Of a stretch of DNA of 64,000 nt, positions 19,159-28,436 are shown piece after piece (positions within the stretch are counted from its first letter, which is position 1; each line of letters begins with the position of its first letter). Made by a program: the position numbers and the translations under genes. Source of the DNA: Enterobacter sp. BIGb0383 (GTDB lineage Bacteria; Pseudomonadota; Gammaproteobacteria; Enterobacterales; Enterobacteriaceae); contig NZ_RJKQ01000001.1 of the NCBI RefSeq assembly GCF_003751845.1, positions 124,001 to 188,000 of the forward strand, written 5' to 3'. The notes under the pieces are model-generated. The model did not search any database. It was given only the letters and a program-made list of their open reading frames with translations, and had not been told where the DNA came from.

Positions 19159-20349
19159 ATGAAACGATTTACCCCGGCTTTACTGGCTGTTTGTCTGAGC
19201 TTTGGCGCGTATGCCGCCGACACGGTGAATACTCGTCCTTTTAACGCGATGCCCGCCGACTTTATCAAAGGGGCAGATATCTCCACGCTGCTGGAGGCCG
19301 AGCAGCACGGCGCGAAATTTTATAACCAGAATAACCAGCAGCAGGATGCGCTCGCCATTCTGAAGGCCAACGGCGTCAACTACGTTCGTCTGCGTCTGTG
19401 GGTGGATCCGAAAGACGAGCAGGGCAACACCTACGGCGGTGGTGCTAACGATCTTGAAACCACCGTGGCGCTGGCAAAGCGGGCGAAGGCGCAGGGAATG
19501 AAGCTGTTGCTCGATTTCCACTACAGCGACTTCTGGACCGATCCGGGCAAACAGTTTAAGCCCAAAGCCTGGGCGAAGATGGACTATCCGCAGCTTAAAA
19601 CGGCTATCCACGACTATACCCGCGACACCATCGCCCGCTTTAAGCAGGAGGGTGTGCTGCCGGATATGGTGCAGATTGGCAATGAAATTAACGGTGGCAT
19701 GCTGTGGCCGGAAGGCAAAAGCTGGGGACAGGACGGCGGCGAATTTGACCGGCTGGCGGGGCTGTTAAACGCGGCTATCGGCGGGTTGAAAGAAAACCTG
19801 AAGGGCGGCGAGCAGGTCAAAATTATGCTCCACCTGGCCGAGGGGACGAAGAACGACACCTTCCGCTGGTGGTTCGATGAAATCAGCAAGCGCAATGTGC
19901 CCTACGACATTATTGGGCTTTCTATGTACACCTACTGGAATGGGCCAATCAGCGCGCTGAAAAGCAATATGGACGATATTAGCCAGCGTTATAACAAAGA
20001 CGTGATTGTGGTTGAGGCCGCCTATGCATATACCCTGGAAAACTGCGATAACGCGGAAAATAGTTTCCAGGCCAAAGAAGAAAAAGACGGCGGCTATCCG
20101 GCTACGGTTCAGGGGCAATATAACTATATCCACGATCTGATGCAGGCGGTTATTGACGTCAAAGGCGAGCGCGGCAAAGGCATCTTTTACTGGGAGCCGA
20201 CCTGGATTGCCGTGCCGGGCACCACCTGGGCCACGGCCGCGGGCATGAAATATACAGAAGACCACTGGAAAGAGGGTAACGCGCGGGAAAATCAGGCGCT
20301 GTTTAATTGTCAGGGAAAAGTTTTACCGTCAATGAAAGTCTTTAATTAA
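19159..20349 (+). CDS. ganA: exported endo-beta-1,4-galactanase (GH53)
   Basis: A 396-residue glycoside hydrolase family 53 enzyme with a Sec signal (MKRFTPALLAVCLSFGAYA). The acid/base is Glu176 in QIGNEINGGMLWP and the nucleophile Glu286 in VIVVEAAYAYT; the RLRLWVDP and LLLDFHYSDFWTDPG segments are family hallmarks. It cuts the beta-1,4-galactan side chains of pectin into short oligomers in the periplasm or outside, feeding GanE. Only four bases separate it from ganG. No lipobox or C-terminal anchor is seen. Confidence 0.93.
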   Translation: MKRFTPALLAVCLSFGAYAADTVNTRPFNAMPADFIKGADISTLLEAEQHGAKFYNQNNQQQDALAILKANGVNYVRLRLWVDPKDEQGNTYGGGANDLETTVALAKRAKAQGMKLLLDFHYSDFWTDPGKQFKPKAWAKMDYPQLKTAIHDYTRDTIARFKQEGVLPDMVQIGNEINGGMLWPEGKSWGQDGGEFDRLAGLLNAAIGGLKENLKGGEQVKIMLHLAEGTKNDTFRWWFDEISKRNVPYDIIGLSMYTYWNGPISALKSNMDDISQRYNKDVIVVEAAYAYTLENCDNAENSFQAKEEKDGGYPATVQGQYNYIHDLMQAVIDVKGERGKGIFYWEPTWIAVPGTTWATAAGMKYTEDHWKEGNARENQALFNCQGKVLPSMKVFN

Positions 20350-20376
20350 ATACAGCTGTATTTCAGGATCTTAAAT

Positions 20377-22434
20377 ATGAATAAATTTGCGCCTTTTAGT
20401 CCTAAGGTCGGCGGCGTATTGCATGGTGCCGACTATAACCCGGAACAGTGGGAAAACGATCCCGCGGTATTTGATCGCGATATTGCCATGATGGGAGAGG
20501 CAAACTGCAACGTGATGTCGGTGGGGATCTTCAGCTGGGCGAAGCTGGAGCCTCAGGAAGATGTATTCGATTTTGCCTGGCTCGATAATATTATCGATAA
20601 GCTGTGGGCGGCGAAGATCCACGTCTGGCTGGCGACGCCGAGCGCGGCGCGTCCGGCGTGGATGTCACAGAAATATCCGCAGGTGCTGCGGGTGGGGCGC
20701 GATCGGGTTCCGGCCCTGCACGGCGGGCGTCATAATCACTGTATGACCTCGCCGGTCTACCGTGCAAAGACTCTGAAAATCAATACCCTGCTGGCGGAGC
20801 GTTACTCCGACCATCCGGCGGTGCTGGGCTGGCATATCTCCAACGAATACGGCGGCGAGTGCCACTGCGATCTGTGCCAGGAGAAATTCCGCGAGTGGCT
20901 GCAGGCGCGGTACAAGACCCTGGAAGCGCTGAACCACGCCTGGTGGAGCACCTTCTGGAGCCACACCTACAGCGACTGGTCGCAGATCGAGTCGCCGTCA
21001 CCGCAGGGCGAAGTGTCGATCCACGGCCTGAATCTCGACTGGCGGCGTTTCAATACCGCGCAGGTCACGGATTTCTGTCGCCATGAGATTGCGCCGCTGC
21101 GGGCGGTGAATGCCGATCTGCCGGTGACCACCAACTTTATGGAGTACTTCTACGACTACGATTACTGGCAGCTTTCGCAGCCGCTGGATTTCATTTCGTG
21201 GGACAGTTACCCGATGTGGCACCGGGACAAAGACGAAACCACGCTGGCCTGTTACACCGCCATGTACCACGACATGATGCGCAGCCTGAAAGGGGGAAGA
21301 CCTTTTGTGCTGATGGAATCGACGCCGGGCACCACCAACTGGCAGCCGACCAGCAAGCTGAAAAAACCGGGCATGCACATTCTTTCCTCCCTGCAGGCGG
21401 TGGCCCACGGGGCCGATGCGGTGCAGTATTTCCAGTGGCGTAAAAGCCGGGGATCGGTGGAGAAATTCCACGGGGCGATTATCGATCATGTCGGTCATCT
21501 CGATACCCGTACCGGGCGGGAAGTCACGGCCCTCGGGGATATGCTCAAGCGCCTGCCGGGCGTGGCGGGCTGTCGTACCGAGGCAAAAGTGGCGATTATC
21601 TTCGACCAGCAAAACCGCTGGGCGCTGGATGACGCTGCCGGTCCGCGCAATAAAGGGATGGAGTACGAGAATACGGTCAACGAGCACTATCGACCGTTCT
21701 GGGAACAGGGTGTGGCCGTCGATGTGATTGACGCCGATGGCGATCTTAGCGGCTACGCGCTGGTTATCGCGCCCATGCTCTATATGGTGCGCGAGGGCTT
21801 TGCCGAACGGGCCGAGGCCTTTGTCGCCGGCGGCGGGCATCTGGTCACCACCTACTGGACCGGCGTGGTCAATGAAACGGACCTCTGCTATCTGGGCGGT
21901 TTCCCCGGTCCGCTGCGCAAGCTGCTGGGGATCTGGGCGGAAGAGATCGACTGTCTGGACGATCACGAACGTAACCAGGTCCAGGGTCTGGCGGGCAACG
22001 ACGCCGGACTGCAGGGGCCGTATCAGGCCCGTCATCTGTGCGAGCTCATTCATACGGAAACGGCGAAACCGCTGGCGACCTATCGGGATGACTTCTATGC
22101 GGGCCGACCGGCGGTGACGGTCAATCATTTTGGCAACGGCAAGGCCTGGCATCTGGCCTCGCGCAACGATCTGGCCTTCCAGCGCGACTTCTTCGGCAGC
22201 CTTATACAGGCGCTGGCGCTGCCGCGCGCCATTGACTGTGATTTCCCACCTGCGGTGGTGGCGACGGCGCGCAGCGATGGCGAAACCCGCTATGTCTTTA
22301 TCCAGAACTTTTCCGCGCAGCAGCAGACCCTGCATCTGCCGCAGGGCTATGCCGATGCCTTGTCTGGATCACAACTTAGCGGCCCGCTGGCGCTGATGCC
22401 GTGGGATTGTCGTATTCTTACCACCAGGGCGTAA
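20377..22434 (+). CDS. ganB: cytoplasmic beta-galactosidase / exogalactanase (GH42)
   Basis: A 685-residue family GH42 beta-galactosidase without a signal peptide. Acid/base Glu157 in GWHISNEYGG, nucleophile Glu314 in FVLMESTPG, and a Cys4 zinc site (Cys122, Cys162, Cys164, Cys167). The trimerisation and C-terminal domains are complete. It removes galactose units from imported oligogalactans. It follows ganA after 27 bases in the same operon. Confidence 0.93.
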   Translation: MNKFAPFSPKVGGVLHGADYNPEQWENDPAVFDRDIAMMGEANCNVMSVGIFSWAKLEPQEDVFDFAWLDNIIDKLWAAKIHVWLATPSAARPAWMSQKYPQVLRVGRDRVPALHGGRHNHCMTSPVYRAKTLKINTLLAERYSDHPAVLGWHISNEYGGECHCDLCQEKFREWLQARYKTLEALNHAWWSTFWSHTYSDWSQIESPSPQGEVSIHGLNLDWRRFNTAQVTDFCRHEIAPLRAVNADLPVTTNFMEYFYDYDYWQLSQPLDFISWDSYPMWHRDKDETTLACYTAMYHDMMRSLKGGRPFVLMESTPGTTNWQPTSKLKKPGMHILSSLQAVAHGADAVQYFQWRKSRGSVEKFHGAIIDHVGHLDTRTGREVTALGDMLKRLPGVAGCRTEAKVAIIFDQQNRWALDDAAGPRNKGMEYENTVNEHYRPFWEQGVAVDVIDADGDLSGYALVIAPMLYMVREGFAERAEAFVAGGGHLVTTYWTGVVNETDLCYLGGFPGPLRKLLGIWAEEIDCLDDHERNQVQGLAGNDAGLQGPYQARHLCELIHTETAKPLATYRDDFYAGRPAVTVNHFGNGKAWHLASRNDLAFQRDFFGSLIQALALPRAIDCDFPPAVVATARSDGETRYVFIQNFSAQQQTLHLPQGYADALSGSQLSGPLALMPWDCRILTTRA

Positions 22435-22447
22435 CCGCAGTTTTACC

Positions 22448-22471
22448 ACGCCTGCCCATCCGGGCAGGCGT
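22448..22471 (+). terminator. intercistronic hairpin after ganB
   Basis: A perfect ten-base stem, ACGCCTGCCC (22448-22457) with GGGCAGGCGT (22462-22471), loop ATCC, followed by TCTTAC. The short T tract suggests an attenuator that lets some transcription reach the EIIB gene. Confidence 0.65.
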
Positions 22472-22499
22472 TCTTACATCCAGCCATCAGGAGCCTTCT

Positions 22500-22811
22500 A
22501 TGGTCAGTCTGAAATCCTTTCTGCACTACTTCTCTCGTCCCGAACCCAGCGTGGAATTAAGTACCGGCGATCGGCAACAGATCCTTCGTCTGATAGAGGC
22601 GTTTGGCGGGCGAGACAATATCGAGAACGTTGATGCCTGTATTACCCGCTTGCGGGTCACGGTTAAAAAACTCTCTGCGGTCAGTTCGCAGCAGCTACAG
22701 AACGAAGGGGCGGCCGGGGTGATTATCCTGGGTAAGCAGGTGCATGCCGTCTTTGGAAAACAGTCTGACGCGCTGCGTCAGCTGCTGGATGAGCATTTTG
22801 CCGGAGAGTAG
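22500..22811 (+). CDS. free-standing PTS EIIB domain (glucose family)
   Basis: A 103-residue protein that is essentially one EIIB domain of the glucose/sucrose PTS family. The phosphorylatable Cys47 lies in NVDACITRLRV, and the fold continues through GAAGVIILGKQVHAVFG. There is no EIIC or EIIA partner nearby. ATG at 22500 follows AGGAG with good spacing; longer frames upstream run through the hairpin and the end of ganB. Placed last in an operon whose sugar enters by ABC transport, it cannot be part of the import step as we know it. A regulatory or sensing role is an inference. Confidence 0.85.
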   Translation: MVSLKSFLHYFSRPEPSVELSTGDRQQILRLIEAFGGRDNIENVDACITRLRVTVKKLSAVSSQQLQNEGAAGVIILGKQVHAVFGKQSDALRQLLDEHFAGE

Positions 22812-22815
22812 GGCG

Positions 22816-22847
22816 TAAAAAAGGGATAGCCTGCAAGGGCTATCCCT
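22816..22847. terminator. terminator between EIIB gene and ganL
   Basis: Stem AGGGATAGCC (22822-22831) with GGCTATCCCT (22838-22847). On the minus strand it is followed by six T, making a strong intrinsic terminator for ganL, whose stop is 20 bases away. For the plus strand it lacks T but may still block or protect. Confidence 0.85.
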
Positions 22848-22866
22848 GACGCCATTCAGCGCGGTA

Positions 22867-24129
22867 TTACCACCAGGCTTCTACCTGCACACCTACGTTC
22901 CAGGTGTCGCTGGCCTTGCCGTCGTTAAAGGCGTTGCCCTGTTCTGAGTCATTCAGATAAGAGGCGAATACGCGCAGTTCAGGACGGGACATAAAGTCCG
23001 GGCCGTCGGCCAGACCCAGCGCCACGGTATACTTCTCGCCGCTCTGTTTATAGTGGGAGCCGTCGGCGTAGCTCTCTTTCTGGTAAAAACCGCCCACCTC
23101 GCCAATCAGGCGCACATAATCCGTAAACTGGTACTGAGCGCGGCCGACCAGTGAGATCAGGCGCGCTTTTTCGGTGACCGCCGTCGTGTCGTTGGCGGAG
23201 CCCAGGGTCAGGACATGGTTCAGGGAGAACTTATCGGTAATCGGGATCAGACCGGTATTGATCACGCGGTAGCCGGTGGCGTCATTGACGTCGTTCCACA
23301 TGTCATACCAGCCGCCGCCCTGGGAGACCATATTCTGCGCCAGACCCTTGTTGGCGTACTGCAGCACCAGCTTATTATAGCCGCCGAACATATCCTGACT
23401 GATCTCACCCGTCAGCATCACGCCGTTGTCGGCCTCGTACAGCCCGCCGTAGTCTTTCTGCTTATCGGTCGGGTTTGGCATGGCGTAGTCAATGCCGAAC
23501 TCGGTCCATGCGCCGCTCCACGGCTTCCAGCCGGCATAGCGCAGGTCGATATAGTTGATATTCACATCATTGTCGCCATCCACGCGGTAGTCCACGTCAT
23601 TAGCGTCGCCGCGCAGCCAGGCGATGGAGAAAGCCCCCGGACCGAAGCTGTAGTTCTCGATCCCCGCGCCGGAGCCGGAAATGTTCCAGTATTTGGTATC
23701 GATGATATGCAGGTCGTGGCGCTGATAGTAACGTTTCCCGCCCCAGATCACCGCGTTTGGATCGCCGGGGATCAGGCCTTTGATCTGCAGATTCAGCTGG
23801 CGCAGGCCAAACTCGGCGTCGTCACCAAAGGTGGTTTCGCTGTCGTTCGAGCCGTCGGAGACCATGCTGACCATGGTGGTCAGATAGAAACTGACATCGT
23901 TTTTCTTATACACCTCGGAGCCTAACTCCAGCTCACCGTAGGTATCCGCTTCGTTGCCCAGACGACCCAGCTTGTTCTTCTGCCACTCCTGCATCCCGCC
24001 ATCCTGGGAGACGCCCACCCCGGACCGCAGATAGCCGTGAAAATCAATCGGGACGGAAGCGGCCAGCAGGGGAGATGACGTCAGCGCGGTGGCTAACGCC
24101 AGCGAGACTGTGCGCAGCGTAGTGTTCAT
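22867..24129 (-). CDS. ganL: oligogalactan outer-membrane porin, LamB family
   Basis: A 420-residue maltoporin-type protein: signal peptide ending SSPLLAA, the start VPIDFHGYLRSGVGVS typical of LamB, GGKRYYQRHDLHIIDTKYWNISG (LamB-type channel loop) and a C-terminal aromatic residue pair (EAWW). It would let galactan fragments cross the outer membrane. ATG at 24129 has AGAGGA six bases upstream. It is transcribed divergently from ganR. Confidence 0.9.
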   Translation of the reverse strand: MNTTLRTVSLALATALTSSPLLAASVPIDFHGYLRSGVGVSQDGGMQEWQKNKLGRLGNEADTYGELELGSEVYKKNDVSFYLTTMVSMVSDGSNDSETTFGDDAEFGLRQLNLQIKGLIPGDPNAVIWGGKRYYQRHDLHIIDTKYWNISGSGAGIENYSFGPGAFSIAWLRGDANDVDYRVDGDNDVNINYIDLRYAGWKPWSGAWTEFGIDYAMPNPTDKQKDYGGLYEADNGVMLTGEISQDMFGGYNKLVLQYANKGLAQNMVSQGGGWYDMWNDVNDATGYRVINTGLIPITDKFSLNHVLTLGSANDTTAVTEKARLISLVGRAQYQFTDYVRLIGEVGGFYQKESYADGSHYKQSGEKYTVALGLADGPDFMSRPELRVFASYLNDSEQGNAFNDGKASDTWNVGVQVEAWW

Positions 24130-24398
24130 AGCAATCCTCTTATTTTTTTGTATGACGTTCACATAATCGATGTCATAAGATGCCTGAACGAAGCGGTGGG
24201 CAATTGAATGATCTAAATAGTGTGATTAACTGCAAATAAAGAGGCGTATTTTGTTACGAGAGGTGAGTCTGTTCACAATGTGATGTATTGTGAGCGTCAT
24301 ACTTTTAAAGGGCTATCTACGCGAGTTGCTGTGGCGGTGAGCGTTTTTTTAAATGGTCCCTGTTACAATTCGGAGATACCAATATCAGGAACCTGACA
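24130..24398. promoter_or_regulatory. divergent ganL / ganR control region
   Basis: Two near-identical copies of GTATGACGYTCACA lie here in opposite orientation: plus strand from 24150, minus strand ending at 24302. The first is also the left half of an inverted repeat, TATGAC (24151-24156) with GTCATA (24172-24177). They resemble the GTATAACA motif of the ganK/ganE region and are my best candidates for GanR binding. A weak CRP-like site, TGTGA-N6-GCAAA, lies near 24219-24234. Confidence 0.5.
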
Positions 24399-25457
24399 AT
24401 GAAGTCGAAAAGCGCGACCTTAGAAGATGTAGCCCGCCATGCGGGTGTCTCCTACCAGACCGTGTCCAGGGTACTCAACAAGTCGGCAAACGTATCCGAA
24501 GCCACGCGGCTTAAGGTTGAGAAATCAATCGAGTTATTACGCTACGTGCCCAATCGCCTTGCCCAGCAGCTGGTCGGCAAGCAGAGTCAGACGGTCGGGC
24601 TGGTGACGACGTCCCTGGCGCTTCATGCTCCCTCGCAGGTGGCGGCGGCGGTAAAACGCTATGCTAATCTGGAAGGCTGGCAGGTACTGATTTCGATGAT
24701 TGATGAGAACGTCAATCATGGAATTCAGGATTCGCTTAATGAACTGAAGTCTCAGCGGGTGGAGAAAGTGATTATCAACGTCCCGCTGGAGACGGAAAAG
24801 GCGCAGAAAATCGCGGCTGACAACGATGATATTGTCTGTCTGTTCCTCGATGTCGATCCCTACAGCTCCGTGTATAACGTTTCGTTTAACCCGGCTGACG
24901 GTACCCGTGCCAGCGTCAAATATCTCTACGATCTTGGCCACCGGGATATCGCATTGCTGGCCGGGCCGGAAGGCTCCGTCTCGGCCCGGCTGCGGTTAAA
25001 AAGCTGGGTGGAGACGCTGGAAGGTTACGGCCTGAAGCCGGTGACGACGCTCCACGGTAACTGGGATGCGCAGAGCGGCTACGCCGGCGCGCTACAGATG
25101 CTGCGGGAAACGCCGCATTTTAGCGCCGTGCTGGTGGCGAACGACCAGATGGCGCTGGGCGTGCTGAGCGCGTTTCATCAGCATCAGATCTCCATCCCCG
25201 GCGAGAAGTCGGTGGTAGGCTATGACGATACCTACGAAAGCTCGTTTTTCTATCCGGCACTGACGACGGTCTCCCTCGACCTGGATCTGCAGGGAAAAGA
25301 GGCCGTGCGGCATATCCTTAACGGGTCAGGAACTTCGGCGGTTCTGCCTGCCAACCTGGTAGTGCGGCACTCGACCGGGCCGAAAAACGAGGGCGGGCAA
25401 AATCTGCAGGCGATTGCCGAACAGCTCCAGGCGCTGGCAAGACAGCTGTCGCGGTAA
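24399..25457 (+). CDS. ganR: LacI-family regulator of galactan use
   Basis: A 352-residue LacI/GalR protein: HTH at residues 7-30 (LEDVARHAGVSYQTVSRVLN), hinge helix with VPNRLAQQLVGKQS, then a sugar-binding core (VGLVTTSL..., GPEGSVSARLRLKSW, VGYDDTYESSFFYPALTTV). It is very like LacI itself in architecture, including a C-terminal tail with Leu heptads (LQAIAEQLQALARQLSR) that could form tetramers. Probably represses gan genes until a galactan-derived sugar binds. Confidence 0.9.
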   Translation: MKSKSATLEDVARHAGVSYQTVSRVLNKSANVSEATRLKVEKSIELLRYVPNRLAQQLVGKQSQTVGLVTTSLALHAPSQVAAAVKRYANLEGWQVLISMIDENVNHGIQDSLNELKSQRVEKVIINVPLETEKAQKIAADNDDIVCLFLDVDPYSSVYNVSFNPADGTRASVKYLYDLGHRDIALLAGPEGSVSARLRLKSWVETLEGYGLKPVTTLHGNWDAQSGYAGALQMLRETPHFSAVLVANDQMALGVLSAFHQHQISIPGEKSVVGYDDTYESSFFYPALTTVSLDLDLQGKEAVRHILNGSGTSAVLPANLVVRHSTGPKNEGGQNLQAIAEQLQALARQLSR

Positions 25458-25486
25458 CGTCTACGTAGCGCTTCTCTGAAACCGCC

Positions 25487-25510
25487 AGCCCCTTGTAATT
25501 AGGGGCTTTT
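25487..25510 (+). terminator. intrinsic terminator of ganR
   Basis: AGCCCCT (25487-25493), loop TGTAATT, AGGGGCT (25501-25507), then TTTG. It lies 30 bases past the ganR stop. Confidence 0.85.
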
Positions 25511-25579
25511 GACGAGGAGCGTTTGCGTTTAGTATCTGTTGTTATTGCTAAAAAACTCACCAACCAACGGGCAACCGCC

Positions 25580-27547
25580 ATGTTTAAGCGTCTCCTTTCT
25601 GCCATCAGCGGCAAAAAAACACCCGAACAACCGTCTGCAGCGCCAGCCACCGAACCCACCCTGGACGACGAACTGATTGTCGCTTACGATTCCTATGGTC
25701 GCGAAATGCAGATCCCGCGCCGCGAGTGGCGCGAGAAGGTGTTTCTGCCGTCGCTGGACGAGAAACGCGATGATGCAGCCGGACTCTATCAGGCCATTAT
25801 TAACGGCCTGAACGACGGCTTTGCCGCTGACCTGATACCTGCCGCCGCGCGTCTGGTGGAGATCGACGATATCCCGGAGCGCAGCCATACCATTCAGGGC
25901 ATCGTGCTTATGGAAAATGGGGAGCTGTCAGCTGCAGAAACCACCCTGCGGGCGGGCATGGCTAAAGCGGGTGAAACCGGCACGCTGCTGACCAATCTGG
26001 CGAAGGTATTTGCCGAACGCGGGGAAGAAGAGCGTGCAGACCACACCCTGTGGCAGGCTATTCAGGCCGATCCGAATCAGGATAACGGCCTGCTGTGGTG
26101 GGCGACTATTCAGCAGGAGCGTGGCGGAGACGAGGCGTATCTGGCTGCACTGAACCGGGCTGCGGCACTGCCCGGTAGCTGGCGGGCGCAGCTGTGGCTG
26201 GCGCGTCATTATCTGCAACACAACGACGTCGATGCGGCCCGGGCGCTGTATCAGGACGTGCTGGCGGGTGGACTGTATGACGAAAACGCCCTGATGATGG
26301 TCACCGGCGATCTCGGTAATAGCGGGCAAATTCCGCTGATGATTGAGCTGGTGGCGCCGGTTTACGACGTACAGCGGCACGACCCGATGGCCGGGATCAA
26401 CTTACTCCGCGCCTGGCAGGCGCTGGGCAATGCCGACGAGGGCGAAAAGCTGCTGGAGCGCTTGTATGCCCTGGGTTACACGCCGCTGAAACAGCATCTG
26501 GACGAATTTACCCGCGCCTTCCAGGAGATGCGTGAGCAGGAATCATCCGGCGTTCCCGCCGATCCGGCGCAGATGCAGATTAACACGCTCGCGCTTACCC
26601 AGCCGATCTGGCATTACGGCCTGAACAATGCGACCTGGTTCTTCAGCCAGAAACCGAAAGATGCCCCGATCGTGGGCTTCTTTGCCTGGTCGAAAATTAC
26701 CGACGGCCAACAGCAGGGCGAGTCGCAGCGTGAAGATGATATCGGCCGCCTGACCCGCGCTATCCCGCTGTATTTCGCCGAAGCCGCGCATTATCAGAGC
26801 GACTGCGCCAGCCGCTTCTATGTGCAGGTAGTTGAAGGCGGCGGACCGGTACTGATGGGCAGTGAAATCGACGGCAATGACCTGTTCGATATCGTCCCGC
26901 CTGAAATGCAGTACTTCGTCACCGGCGCGATGGGCTGTAGTGGAGAAGGGGAGCGCCGCGAGTGGCAAATCTCACTCAGCCTGTGGGACTGCGCTACCCG
27001 TGAGAAAAAATCCACCGAAAGCACGCGTGTAACCCAGGCGCAACTCGGCGCTCAGGTACTGGAGCTTGAACAGCGCCTGCTGGCGCAGACGGGCCTGCCG
27101 CGTACCGAGCCCTTTGATGCCTTCTGGCGGCGTCCGTCGGTGGAGGCCATCGATATCTATCTTGGCGAACTGGCCCAGGCATTCACCCTGACGATGGTCG
27201 CCAATAAAATCACCCCGCCCGACGCGATGTGGGGTGAGCGGACCATGCTGGAGTGGCCGCTACAGATGGCGCTGCAGTGGCCGGAGATCGATACGCCGAA
27301 GCTAATGTATCTCTCCGGACTTGGCAAAGCTTTCGATTATCGCTCCGGCATTCTCAACGAATTCCAGCGCCGCACGCTGGAACTGCTGCGGGAAGCCGAA
27401 AACAGCAATAGCCCGACGGCGCGTCTGGCACCTCTGGTGTGGAAACTCTTCGGTATGGACGATGAGCTGCGTGCTCACCGGGATAATCTGCCGGAGGGGA
27501 CGGAGAGTGCGTATCGGGAGTGGCTGGAGCGGGTGGGGGAGAAGTGA
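25580..27547 (+). CDS. TPR-repeat protein of unknown function
   Basis: A 655-residue cytoplasmic protein. The N-terminal half is made of helical pairs of TPR type (LLTNLAKVFAERGEEERADHTLWQAIQADP, WLARHYLQHNDVDAARALYQDVL, LLRAWQALGNADEGEKLLERLYALG), which usually bind partner proteins. The C-terminal half is a mixed alpha/beta region with many Trp and no motif I know. I start at ATG 25580; the frame runs back to 25523 but without a ribosome site. It is not obviously linked to gan. It marks the right end of the G+C-rich, core-like part. Confidence 0.7.
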   Translation: MFKRLLSAISGKKTPEQPSAAPATEPTLDDELIVAYDSYGREMQIPRREWREKVFLPSLDEKRDDAAGLYQAIINGLNDGFAADLIPAAARLVEIDDIPERSHTIQGIVLMENGELSAAETTLRAGMAKAGETGTLLTNLAKVFAERGEEERADHTLWQAIQADPNQDNGLLWWATIQQERGGDEAYLAALNRAAALPGSWRAQLWLARHYLQHNDVDAARALYQDVLAGGLYDENALMMVTGDLGNSGQIPLMIELVAPVYDVQRHDPMAGINLLRAWQALGNADEGEKLLERLYALGYTPLKQHLDEFTRAFQEMREQESSGVPADPAQMQINTLALTQPIWHYGLNNATWFFSQKPKDAPIVGFFAWSKITDGQQQGESQREDDIGRLTRAIPLYFAEAAHYQSDCASRFYVQVVEGGGPVLMGSEIDGNDLFDIVPPEMQYFVTGAMGCSGEGERREWQISLSLWDCATREKKSTESTRVTQAQLGAQVLELEQRLLAQTGLPRTEPFDAFWRRPSVEAIDIYLGELAQAFTLTMVANKITPPDAMWGERTMLEWPLQMALQWPEIDTPKLMYLSGLGKAFDYRSGILNEFQRRTLELLREAENSNSPTARLAPLVWKLFGMDDELRAHRDNLPEGTESAYREWLERVGEK

Positions 27548-27869
27548 GGTCTGTGTGCTGAGAATACAATTCACCTTTGTAGCATCAGCAGCATAAAGGG
27601 CCTCAATTAAAAGAAAACTTCGCCAGCGCAATTAGCGCTGGCTCTCCATCCTACGCATTCCAGTCGTTGTGGCGGGGGCCGTATCCGCACGAAAGCGGGT
27701 ATCAGTGTCGCGTTGTACTGATAAGCCATTACAGCCATTCATTTTATTTTGCTAATTATATTCCAGAGTTACATTTCCATTTCTCTTTGACCGTAAAACG
27801 TCTTTCGATATATAGCGCCTGTCACTATGGTATTTCGGTATCGGCAAAATTAGATACCAGGGACAGGCA
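27548..27869. other. intergenic region with a perfect hairpin
   Basis: No gene is seen. GCCAGCGC (27622-27629) pairs with GCGCTGGC (27635-27642) around AATTA; with CTCTCC after it, this is a weak terminator or REP-like structure. From about 27,720 the base composition becomes A+T-richer, marking the start of accessory DNA. Confidence 0.6.
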
Positions 27870-28436
27870 ATGCGCATAGAAGAAGAGATTTTTCTTGATG
27901 ATTATGGAATGAGGCGAAAGAGATTTGTCTACGATCGACGTATTCATCATAGCTATGTTTTTGTTGCCGGTAACGAGGTATACACTGTCATTGTTGGCAG
28001 CCTGGCTGACGAGCTGACCTTTACCCGAATTGGATACAAAATGCCGATGAAGTCCTCATTCCCGGTTAACGGAATGGCCGAAGTCTACTTTGACGTGTTC
28101 GATGGCATTGATAGCTTGGGCGATTTTCGCCATGTCAGGTTTGTGGGACTAGGGGGAGCTGTTGTTTTGCAGACGGTTTCGCTGGTATTAATCGCGCACT
28201 TTGAGACGTTTAACGTTGGTGGCTTCGTTTTTCAGGCCGCATCTGGCGGGGTTGTTGACATTGGTCGCCGTACCTCACTGGAAGATACCTATGACTATAT
28301 GCTTGGGTTGAAAAATGAACCACGGTATAATATATGTACAGGGCTGCGGAAGAAAGCTCCACGGCCTCTGATTCCAGAAGATTTCCATGCGTATAAAACA
28401 GTTACAGAGGGGAGAGCCTGCTATGTCATCTTGTAA
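27870..28436 (+). CDS. uncharacterised 188-residue protein, first of an overlapping pair
   Basis: A mostly beta-stranded soluble protein with an acidic N terminus (MRIEEEIFLDDYGMRRKRFVYDRRIHHSY) and several hydrophobic strands in the middle (VGLGGAVVLQTVSLVLIAHFETFNVGG). The C terminus is basic. No signal, no membrane helix of clear type, and no family I can name. It overlaps the next small gene by 14 bases, so the two are probably co-translated. The segment has fewer G+C codons than the gan locus, which fits recent acquisition. Confidence 0.6.
   Translation: MRIEEEIFLDDYGMRRKRFVYDRRIHHSYVFVAGNEVYTVIVGSLADELTFTRIGYKMPMKSSFPVNGMAEVYFDVFDGIDSLGDFRHVRFVGLGGAVVLQTVSLVLIAHFETFNVGGFVFQAASGGVVDIGRRTSLEDTYDYMLGLKNEPRYNICTGLRKKAPRPLIPEDFHAYKTVTEGRACYVIL

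Noticed and set aside
20998-22335. 445-codon frame antisense to ganB
   Set aside because: Same reason: a shadow of a G+C-rich GH42 gene whose catalytic residues are intact on the other strand.
24279-24294. TGTGATGTATTGTGAG as a CRP site
   Set aside because: The halves form a direct, not inverted, repeat, so the CRP symmetry is missing.
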